Shown here: piece by piece, positions 55,586 through 64,000 of the stretch | How positions within the stretch are numbered: position 1 is the first letter of the stretch | Layout: each line of letters begins with the position of its first letter | Source: Deroplatys truncata | Taxonomy: Eukaryota; Arthropoda; Insecta; Mantodea; Mantidae | Assembly: GCA_030765065.1 (NCBI GenBank) | Contig: CM060989.1 | Location: forward strand, 59,472,001 to 59,536,000 | Reading direction: 5' to 3' | Length of the DNA stretch: 64,000 bases | Position numbers and translations under genes: made by a program | Notes under the pieces: model-generated | Told to the model about the DNA's origin: nothing | Databases searched by the model: none | What the model saw: only the letters and a program-made list of their open reading frames with translations

Positions 55586-55843
55586 TAACAAAATAATAAA
55601 ATCTTTCCCGCACAATGGGAAACCACAAAGCTCTGTTGATCGCGATATGGATTTCGTTCTTGGAAATGATTGACTGTTAGGGAATTAGCGTGATGCGATT
55701 GATTGAACGTATTTTGACTGCACAATGGGCTGTCATTAAGCGATTTAATATTAATAGTATGCTGGCAAGGCATTACGGTCATGTTAATGCATGAACACGT
55801 TATACATATATCTAATTGTTCTGCTCATTTAAAAGCAATTTTT
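55586..55843. other. Unassigned spacer
   Basis: No feature recognised. Confidence 0.4.
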
Positions 55844-56303
55844 ACTTTCCCTGCTATCCATGTATAGTAGATAAGACAAAATACCCATTGTATTCCACCG
55901 AAAAATTCGATATCGAGATTTCACCGGAAATTACATGTTTTGAGGCGACCTGATTTCTCGACCAAAAAAAAAAAATCGTTCTGCGTGACTGTGAACAGCG
56001 TAACTCAAAAACGAAAAGTCGTATAAACACCAAACTTGGTATTAATTAAGTTCAGTATCTTCCAAAGAAGCAACAGGAAGATTTTTAAAAAATCCCCTCA
56101 CTCCAAACTACCCTTTACAATGAGAGATATTTCTAAATTTTCAGTGTTCTCAAAAATAGCTCTAACAGTATATTTAAGATATTTACATATAAACTATAAT
56201 GTATATCTTGAATTTTCTGAGAATAGCCTGAGAAGTCCACTTCAGAAGGGATTTGTATAACTGGTAAACGTTAAGAATAGATAAAATATTTCAAATGCTT
56301 TTT

Positions 56304-57131
56304 ACTTTCTCTACTACGTAGTGTAAGTAGGGGAAGTATTGTATTCCACCCAAAAATTCGATACCGCGATTTCACCGGAAATACATGTTTTGAGACCCCC
56401 TGAATCCAAAAAAGCATTTTTGGAAACATGTCCGTGTGTGTGTGTGAGTGTGAACAGCTTAACTCAGAAATGAAGAGTCGGATAAACACCAAACTTGGTA
56501 TTTAGGTTCAGTATCTTCCAGAGATGCGACACGAAGGTTTTCAAGAAAATCCCCCCACCCCAGATTACCCTTTACATGGTACATTTTTCGAAAATTTTAA
56601 TTTTCTCAAAAATGGCTCTAATGATTTTGATTAAAATAGCATATGTTTAAGACATGTTCATGGCAAATGAAATGTATATGTCAAATTTTCTGGGAATGTC
56701 TCCAAAAGTATTTTTCATTGTGAACGACTTTTGAATAACTGGTAAACCATAAGAGATAGACAAACGTTTACTACACAAAAAATGTAGATCGCGTTAAAAT
56801 ACACAATTTGTCATATATTTTTTTGTTGTTGAGTGAACCATTTTCGAGATATTGCTTGTTATTCCCTTAAATTTTCCTATAATTTTTCTCAAATGGGAAT
56901 TCGGTATTCATTTTTTATGTCCTGGACATACAAAGAGAATGGAATACTCCACATAGCAATCAGCTCTTAAAATATTTGACTATCGCTTTAAGCCTAGCAA
57001 TTCCCCTGACAACTACAAGAAAATAAGCAATAAGATTAACACCTTAATTAACATGAAGCATATGGAGAATAAGAGTTTGTAAAAATAATTTGTACAAGAG
57101 TAGAGAAAGTCATGTGAGTGTAACACATCAG
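56304..57131 (-). mobile_element. Family H element, copy 22 (nested)
   Basis: 828 bp, ACTTTCTCTACTACG to ACACATCAGA on the minus strand, with T-runs at both sides. The GT tract is very short (56433-56447). Confidence 0.9.
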
Positions 57132-57393
57132 AATTTTTTTCTTGGTATCAGACATCTCCCGGATATCCCATAATATTGGTTTCAGTTGTTCAATACTTTG
57201 TAATTGTCGCTATTCACTTGTTTTTTAATGTCATGGGAAGAATATTCCAGTATAAAGACATAGTGAGGCGTTTTTAAACACCTGATTACCTATTCGGTTT
57301 CCTCTATCCCTCTTGTACCCACAACGAAATCTGCAATGAAATTATTTCTATAAATATTTATCTCATTTAACGTGAAGTCGACAGAAAAAAAAA

Positions 57394-58191
57394 TTGATGT
57401 GTTGCACTCACTTTTTTCTGTACTCTTGTGCAAACTATTTTTACAGACGCTTATTCTCCATATGCTTCATGTTAATCGAGATGTTAATCTTATTGCTAAT
57501 TTTCTTGTAGATGCAAGGGGAATATGGTAGGCTTTAAGCGATAGTCAAATCTTTTAAGAGCTGGTTGCTATGTGGCACATTCCATTCTCTTTGTATGTTC
57601 AGGACATAAAAAAAGAATAACGAATTCCCATTTGAGAAAAAGTGTATTGGAAAATTCAAACAAATAACAAGGAATATCTCGGAAATGGTTCACTCCACAA
57701 AAGTATATGAAATAAATTATATTTTTTAACGAGCTGTACACTATTCGTTTAGTAAAGTTTTGTCTAGCTCTTCTGGTGTACCAGTTATGAGAAATTCATT
57801 CAGAATGAAAAGGGTTTTTAGGGATGTTCCCAGAAAATTCAAGATATACATTTAATATGCCATATTTTAATCAAAGTCATTAGACTATTTTTGAGAAACT
57901 CAAAATTTTCGAAAAATGTTCCATGTAAAGCGTAGTCATGGCTGAGGGGAGTTGCTTGAAAACTTGGAAGATGGTAAACTCAAGATTGGTATTTATCCGA
58001 CTTTTCGTTTTTGATTTATGCTATTCACAGACTGACAAACACACAGGCAGTCAGACACATGGACATGATTCCAAAAATACTTTATTTGGATTCAGGGCGC
58101 CTCAAAACGTGTATTTCCGTTGAAATCTCGCTATCGAATTTTTAGGTGGAATGCAACACTTCCCCTACTTAGTATACGTAGTAGAGAAAGT
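57394..58191 (+). mobile_element. Family H element, copy 17 (nested, opposite strand)
   Basis: 798 bp, from TTGATGTGTTGCACTC after a nine-A run to GTAGTAGAGAAAGT. Diverged body; the CA tract is degraded. Confidence 0.85.
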
Positions 58192-58299
58192 AATAAGCTC
58201 GTGTCGGAATAGTTTGTAGCTACGTAATCAAGCGACAAATTACTTAAAAAACTAGGTTTTGGCATAAAAATACATAATAACTGAAGGGAGCAAATTTAA

Positions 58300-58438
58300 A
58301 GAAACAATGTTTACAGTTTACACTGCATTAAGAGCATAGTGGAATTTAGTAAATTTAATATATGGTATATGGATATTTATATTTTTATACTCTGATGTCG
58401 GGTCAAAATGTGTTTAAATGGTAAGTGAATAAATTATT
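58300..58438 (+). repeat. Repeat R3, copy 2, left part
   Basis: Matches 50595-50720. It is interrupted at 58438 by SINE copy 4 and resumes at 59142-59215 (gtgcctagtttaatgcttg). Confidence 0.6.
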
Positions 58439-59141
58439 TTTTTACTCTATTTTATTTTACGTCGCTTTAACTCCTTGGTCATATCGCGTCGGATCTGTTG
58501 GTGGATCTCTTACAACGATATGTGATGGACGGTTAGCCTTCTAGGTCTCATCCCTGTAACCACACACTCCGTCACGTATCACAAAGACCCTTATGTATAG
58601 CTACCGAATCTTCTGCTTCGTGCCGTACAGACGGCATTAGGGTGCCGTCCAGTCCAACCGCCGCCCTCACACAGAAAGGCGGACAGTTAGCCTACTAGAT
58701 CTTATCCCTCTAACCACCCGCTTCATGCTGTGCAGATGGCATTAGGGTACCGTCCAGTCCAACCGCCGCCCCACACAGAAAGGCCTACAGTTAGCCTTCT
58801 AGGTCTCATCCCTGGAAATGCATTCTTACTTCGTCACGTGCCCACAGAGACTCCAAGCGCATGATAGCCGGATCTTCTGCCTCGTACCGTCCAGTCTAAC
58901 TGCTTACGTTGTCTGTAGATAGATGGCGTAGCATTCGCTATTACCACTTTTTTCATTTTACTATTGTTTTAGATTTAAGGTGGAACTTTGGATCGTGATA
59001 TTAAATATCAAATCCGGTGTATACCTTGACGACTGAGGGAAACCATAAAAAAACTCAGACAGATTGGTCGGCCCACGGGATTTGAACCCGGGACCTCCCG
59101 AATACCATAAACTTTAACGCTTGAGCCATCCCTCTCGGTAG
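58439..59141 (-). mobile_element. Long tRNA-derived SINE, copy 4, with internal tandem repeats
   Basis: 703 bp, minus strand, bounded by a perfect 9-bp duplication TAAATTATT (58430-58438, 59142-59150). The head is at the right: A box complement near 59119-59127, B box complement GGATTTGAACC at 59078-59088. The tail is at the left, a short T-run on the plus strand. Between 58530 and 58830 a unit of about 105 bp (ggcattagggt, accgtccagtccaaccgcc) is repeated in tandem. Inserted in R3 copy 2. Confidence 0.88.
58530..58830. repeat. 105-bp tandem repeat inside SINE copy 4
   Basis: The unit start acggcattag at 58631 recurs as atggcattag at 58736, and the segment cagttagccttctaggtctcatccc occurs in three variants. 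It accounts for the unusual SINE length. Confidence 0.8.
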
Positions 59142-59221
59142 TAAATTATTGTGCCTAGTTTAATGCTTGTCTTTAAACTGATAGTGTTTATATTAATGCC
59201 TATTGCCTTGTGTGTTTTTCG

Positions 59222-59290
59222 TTACAAAGCATATAGAAATAAATGATAGTTTGTAGAGAAAGTAATGTGAATGTAACACATCAGATTTTT
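59222..59290 (-). mobile_element. Family H left-end fragment
   Basis: tagtttgtagagaaagtaatg to taacacatcagatttttt is the left terminus on the minus strand, with nothing else of the element. Confidence 0.6.
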
Positions 59291-59785
59291 TACCCCAGTA
59301 CTGGAAGAGTACAGCTGAAAACCAGGATTCTTGTTGTTTGACACCCTGTTTCCTGAACATTATGAATAGATAAGGAAGCCATTTCTCTCCTATTGTTCTT
59401 CTCTTTGAAAAGCAAATGACAGAACGGTCTACCTCTTTACCATAGTTTCACTAGCACACGGCGGTGCGTTACAGCTGTTGGTGCATGTTTTTCTAATCGA
59501 TTTCTAACAATGGAATAATGATAAAGGTAGATACTTTTCCCTGCGGGAAACTGTAAAGTGCATTGTCTGTTCAACACATTACTGACCAATTAAAACTCAT
59601 GTGAGGTAGTAATGAATGATAGATTTAAACAGCTGATGACGTCGAAAGACTGCAGAGGCACAAACCGTAGGTTTTCCCCATGACACTATGAACATTAATT
59701 AAATATATCTGTGCAAAATGTCTTCATGGAAACAATTACAAATAAATAAGAGGTTACATGATCATCATTGAGGCTGCGAATTAAT
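59291..59785. other. Unassigned sequence
   Basis: No gene or repeat recognised. Confidence 0.4.
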
Positions 59786-59786
59786 G

Positions 59787-61393
59787 TACTTGTGTGAGTG
59801 TGTGTCCGTGTTCACCATAACTCTAAAAACTCATATAAATATGGTAGAAAGTACCAACCTTATAAAGCTTAAGTTTGAAGTTTGACGATGCTACGTTGTT
59901 TAGTAATTGTTTGGCAGCCATTAACAGTGAAATCTCTCAGCAAATTTGTGAACATGGATAAAACTGGCCATCGTTATGTGATACAATACTTTCATTTAAA
60001 AGGTCTTAGTCCAGCTAACATTATAGCTGAGCTAGATTCTACTCTGGGGAAGTCTGCTCCTTCGTTTACAACAGTAAAATATTGGGTGGCAGAGTTCAAG
60101 CGAGGCCGTACGAGCTGCCAAGAGGAGCATCGCAGTGGTGACCACGCCAGAAATTGTGAGGAAAATCCACAAAATGGTATTGGATGACCGTCGACTGAAA
60201 GTGCGCGAGCTAGCAGACATCGTAGGCATTTCAAAAAGTTGTGTACATCGCATACTAACTGAACATTTAGACATGAGAAAGCTGTGCGCAAGATGGGTGC
60301 CGCGTTTACTCACAATGGAACAAAAGTAGCGTCGTGAGGATGTTTCAGTCGAGTGTTTGGCAATGTTTCGCTGCAATAAAGCCGAGTTTTTGCGTCGATT
60401 CATAACCATAAATGAAACATGGGTCCGTCACTTCACACCTAAAACCAAGGAACAATCAAAGGGAAGAATCGGCTCCAAAGAAGATGAAGGCAGTTTCATC
60501 TGCAGGGAAGGTCATGGAGTCAGGTTTTTGGGATGCGCGTGATATAATTTTCATTTATTATCTTCAAAAAGGAAAAGCAATCAATGGCGAGTACTATGCA
60601 AACTTATTGCAGTGTTTGAATGATGAAATAAAGCAAAAATGGCGGCATTTAGCGAAAAAGAAAGTTCTGTTTCATCAAGACAATGCACCAGTTCACAATC
60701 CATTATCACCATGGCCAAAATCAATGAGTTAAAGTTCGAATTGCTTCCTCATGCACCCTATTCGCCAGACTTAGCCCCCTCTGATTATTTTCTGTTTCCA
60801 AAGTTCAAGAAATGGCTTGGTAGTAAAAGATTTACCAACAATGAAAAGGTGGAGTTTGCAGTTGATGGCTATATTGCAGAACTCGACGGTTCTCACTATA
60901 AACAGGGTATCGAAGCTATTGAACTTCGCTGGGAAAAGTGTATCGAGCTGAAAGGAGACTATATAGAGAAATAAAGATGTTTTTTTACCAATATTTTTGT
61001 GTTTTCTTTGTTAGGTCAGGTACTTCTGGGACAGCCAGAGATGTGACAAGAGGATTTTCTTGAAAATCCTTCTACCCGAATATACCCTTTACATGGGCAA
61101 TTTTTTTTTGAAATTCTTTACTTTCTCAAAAAGGGCTGTAACAATTTTGATTAAAATATTACCTACTTAATATACTTACATGACCAGTAAAATGCTATCT
61201 TGAATTTTCTGGGAATGGTTTTTCAACTCCTCTTCATCCCGGAGGAATTTTGTATAATCTTGTATTACTGATAAACGTTTTAAGGTTTTTCTAAGATATC
61301 CGTTATTATTGGTTTGAATTTTTCAATATTTTTGTCATTTTTACTTAATAAACGGTATAGTAGAGAACAGCATGTGACTGTAACATAAAACGT
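59787..61393 (-). mobile_element. Family H element, copy 24, split by mariner M8
   Basis: 59787-59840 (GT tract and caccataactctaaaaac) and 61035-61393 (cagagatgtgacaagagg to gtgactgtaacataaaac) are minus-strand family H pieces in consensus order. M8 lies between. Confidence 0.65.
59845..61034 (+). pseudogene. Mariner (DD34D) element M8, sister of M7
   Basis: The transposase starts at 59954 (MDKTGHRYVIQYFHLKG) and reads, with a few shifts and one stop at 60328, through MRKLCARWVPRLLT, INETWVRHF, FHQDNAPVH and APYSPDLAPSDYFLF to GDYIEK before TAA at 60972. The first catalytic site is Asn in NETW (expected DETW); the second and third Asp are intact. Better preserved than M7. The left terminal repeat is missing; the right end matches M7. 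Confidence 0.9.
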
Positions 61394-61625
61394 TCTGTCT
61401 AAAATATACGAAGTCCGATAAGGGTTAAATAAGATGATCGTTTTTGTTTTGATTGCTTCCTATACAGTCATCATAAACCTATGTTTGAAAATAATCGCTA
61501 GAGCATTTATCTCTACGGATACTTAAATATAGTCAAATCTTTAAATTGCTATGTGACGACTTCGACATTCCATTTTTTGCATGACCACGATAAAGAAAGA
61601 AAGAAGAGCAATACATCTGAAAAAT
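61394..61625. other. Unassigned spacer
   Basis: No feature recognised. Confidence 0.4.
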
Positions 61626-62388
61626 TCTGATGTATTGCCTTCATATGACTTTTTCTACCCGATTTTCTAAAAAACGTTCTTTAAAAAAATCTTGTTCTTG
61701 TGTCGGCTCTATGTCAAACGTTAATAATATAATTTACAAAAATTATATTACTGAGCATTTTTTATGGGTACAAGATCACGAGAAAAATAGTAAGTTTACA
61801 CTTGAAAAAATTATAAAATATTTGAAACTTCAAACCTATAACAAGAGATATCTTGGAAACGGTTATAGCCACAAAAATTATTTTATATAAATTTTGTGCT
61901 TTAACGAGTTAGTTTTACATGTTGTGTATAGTAAGTTCTTGTCTATCTCTTATGATTTACCAGATATATCAAAGTGTGCAAATTTTAGGTTATTCACAAA
62001 AAATTCAAGTTATAAAAATTCTTTGTCATGCAGATATCTTAAAAATATGGCATTTTAATAAAAATTCCAAGAACCATTTATGAGAAAATAAAAAATAACG
62101 AAAATGTTTCCATGTTAAGGATGTTAGTTTGGGATGGAAGGATTTTCATGAAAATATTCGTGTCTCATCTTTGAATTAAATATGAAGTTTGGCGTTTTAT
62201 CGACTTTTCGTTTTCCAGTTATGCTATTTAAAAAAAAAACACACACACACACAAATACAAGCACATTTATCGAAAAATGTCTTTTTTTGGATTTAGGGAT
62301 CTCAAAACGCGTATTCTTAGTGAAATCTACATATTGAATTTTTGGGTGGAATACAATACTCCCTCTACTCTGATACCGTAGGAAGATA
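61626..62388 (+). mobile_element. Family H element, copy 25 (diverged)
   Basis: From TCTGATGTATTGCC to a degraded right end (ctctactctgataccgtagg). CA tract at 62241-62253. Confidence 0.75.
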
Positions 62389-62428
62389 TAAATAATTAAA
62401 TAAATAAATAATAGTAAGACTGTGAAAT

Positions 62429-63370
62429 TGAGGCAGTATTTTTAACACTTGTGATTTCAATCAAATTATATAATATGTAAATTCAATAACAGCCCGCCTT
62501 GAAGCAATATGTGTATGTAATAATTTGTAAAAATGTATATAACAGTCACTGCATATGCTTATATTATTGTAAACATGTTCAATAATGTTATGTGAATGCA
62601 TTATGTAATTTAATAATGTAGGAGCTGTGAGAAGTAGGTCAAAAGTTGCTAACAAAGAGGTAACAATGAGTTAACCTTGAGGCAATAATGAGTTTGAGAG
62701 TTTAATAATGCTACTAGTCATTATTGGAGCAACAATAATGTAATTTTAGTGACAGTTTTTAAAATAGCCAATAAAAAACCAGAAAAAAGCTTTAGTTAAA
62801 TGAAAGTATTCTATTGGAGTAGGAATAGCCAATCAGAGACTTGAAATACAGAAATTTACAAGTTTAGACGGTTGAAATCTATTCAGTTGCCCGCAGACAA
62901 TGTTTGTAACCGGATGCGTGATGCGTCCTCGAGAGATTTTATACGTATTTTGTGTGAGACAAAAATAGTTTACGTGTTAAAAGTGCAAGTATTTAATAAA
63001 AACCTCTCACATCTCTCTCTTTATATCAGTGAAGTGTTATTTTAAATCCTATCAAGTATTAATAAAAGGAGTGAAGCAAAATTATAATCTGTGTAAGCCT
63101 ACATTCTTGTCGCATCACGCCCTGCTAAGAGAAACGTGTCTCTAACAATAATACTGTCGCAGCCGAGACAAACATAAATATTAAATATTTAAAGAAAGAG
63201 TTTAATTACAAAGTTAATATTTTTTTAAACTTGGGGCAAAGGCCACCTGAAAATACATTTGGGACGAAGGCTACCGGCAACTGTTTACTATACGTGCGGT
63301 TGCAACGAATTTTAAGTTCGGCTCCCCAACGGTTGAAATACGATACAACTCCTAAAATTAATCTCTCTCA
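62429..63370 (+). repeat. LTR, family B copy 4, followed by a PBS
   Basis: 942 bp from TGAGGCAGTATTTTTAAC to ATCTCTCTCA. A tRNA-Lys PBS starts three bases later, so this is the 5' LTR of an element, or what remains of one, running out of the window. No 4-bp duplication closes at 63370 (AAAT left, AATT right), in line with a 5' LTR rather than a solo LTR. Its tail has two decayed PBS-like pieces (near 63229 and 63321). Confidence 0.8.
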
Positions 63371-63373
63371 AAT

Positions 63374-63393
63374 TGGCACCCAAAACGTGGGGC
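63374..63393 (+). promoter_or_regulatory. tRNA-Lys primer binding site of the family B element
   Basis: TGGCACCCAAAACGTGGGGC matches the element A PBS except for one change and two extra bases, and lies CA plus AAT from the LTR end. A weaker copy, tccatacgtggagc, follows at 63424-63437. Confidence 0.75.
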
Positions 63394-64000
63394 AAATAAT
63401 AATACATCATCTTCAAACTCTTTCCATACGTGGAGCTAATAACAATACAACAAAACATCCTTTCTTAAAATAATTGTAATAAATAATTTTCGTATAGTAA
63501 ATCAATGTATAATGTAACAAGCTTAGTTGAAAGATTTCTTCGAGGAAAAGGTAATTAGCAAGCAAAGTCATTAATAACAGGCGAAGTAGCAAACGCGTTA
63601 GTAAAAAAGTTCTTGGAACGTAGTTAACGGGTGAATTCAATACTTTGAACAGTCACGTATACCAGAATTCTGAAAAGAGAAAGAGGGATGAAATTCTAAG
63701 AGTTGGGCTGGCACAGCATAGCAACAAGCAGACGCATAGGAAGAGTTTCAGATTAACCCCGCGCGAGAAGGGAACCTTGGCAGAGGAGAAAATGTAGGTG
63801 AAGCTTAAGTAATATAAGGGCGTGCAATCTTAATCAGAGACATTCGTTCGTGCACACATTCGTGACTTAATCTAGCGATTAACTTGTGTGTTATTTAAGC
63901 GCTAAGTGACGCGCTTATGTGAGTAAGATTTAGCGGCCATCGCGAGGAGTTTCGCCGGTAAGTACTTTAGCAACTCACGGCAAGTTACGCTTCTAGTTTT
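63394..64000 (+). other. Leader of the family B element or start of another unit
   Basis: No ORF. TATAAGG at 63813-63819 is followed by GC-richer sequence, a strong 5' splice consensus CCG|GTAAGT (GT at 63958-63959) and CAAGTTACGC near 63983, a motif also found in the R region of the family A LTR (ccaagttacgcgc, 7522-7534). It could be retroelement leader, the promoter and R region of a third LTR, or the first exon of a host gene. The window ends before this can be settled. Confidence 0.35.

Larger units (their letters stand above)
55844..58230 (-). mobile_element. Family H element, copy 21, carrying copies 22 and 17
   Basis: Minus strand pieces 55844-56300, 57132-57393 and about 58192-58230. 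Copy 22 (minus) and copy 17 (plus) are inserted in it, so three elements of one family occupy 2.4 kb. Confidence 0.75.

Overview
The window is AT-rich, gene-poor and made almost entirely of interspersed repeats. It looks like a large insect genome: DD34D mariners and Tc1-type transposons with TA target duplications, tRNA-derived SINEs with arthropod-type cores, Jockey-like LINE ends, and a Ty3/gypsy element primed by tRNA-Lys. A species cannot be named from this; a hemimetabolous or polyneopteran insect is only a guess. There is no rRNA gene, no convincing free-standing tRNA gene, no CRISPR array and no operon. Host coding content is at most one candidate exon (15464-15594, minus strand).

Bases 1-8131 hold a nearly complete Ty3/gypsy retrotransposon (element A). 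The left LTR is cut by the window edge, but its 294 visible bases are identical to the right LTR (7062-8131). It has an 18-nt tRNA-Lys primer binding site (PBS), a 700-codon gag with a long coiled coil and an Arg/Gly-rich tail in place of zinc knuckles, and a separate 1119-codon pol (protease, reverse transcriptase, RNase H, integrase). It sits inside a dead mariner. Three features stand out. The LTR tail holds a series of degenerate PBS copies. The RT active site reads YIED, not YxDD. The pol frame is closed just downstream of the gag stop, so simple frameshifting cannot link the two ORFs.

From 8.8 to 62.4 kb the dominant component is one non-autonomous family, here called family H (about 25 copies, 0.8-0.9 kb when complete, both strands). 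Complete copies start TCTGATGTG, carry a CA/GT microsatellite near the right end, and finish in a small hairpin and AGAAAGT next to an A-run. The 12-mer ACTTTCTCTACT lies about 23 nt inside the left end and, inverted, at the right end. This asymmetry recalls Helentron-type (DINE-1-like) elements. Copies are nested in one another and are hosts for other elements.

Other contents are: solo LTRs of family A (34380-35458) and of a second family B (17243-18491, 21197-22543, 39392-40385), all with 4-bp duplications; a family B LTR plus PBS at 62429-63393; six DD34D or Tc1-type transposon copies (one, at 8132-8340, only a C-terminal remnant); a three-copy family with TIR CAGGGTGATTTATG; two MITEs; four main SINEs plus a fragment; LINE fragments from at least two lineages; and a broken copy of an uncharacterised ORF (33253-35733) split by the solo LTR. 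The last 0.6 kb may be retroelement leader, the start of another LTR, or a promoter with a splice donor.

Few parts act together. Element A is the only one that looks potentially active; the rest is a layered record of insertions whose order can be read from the nesting.
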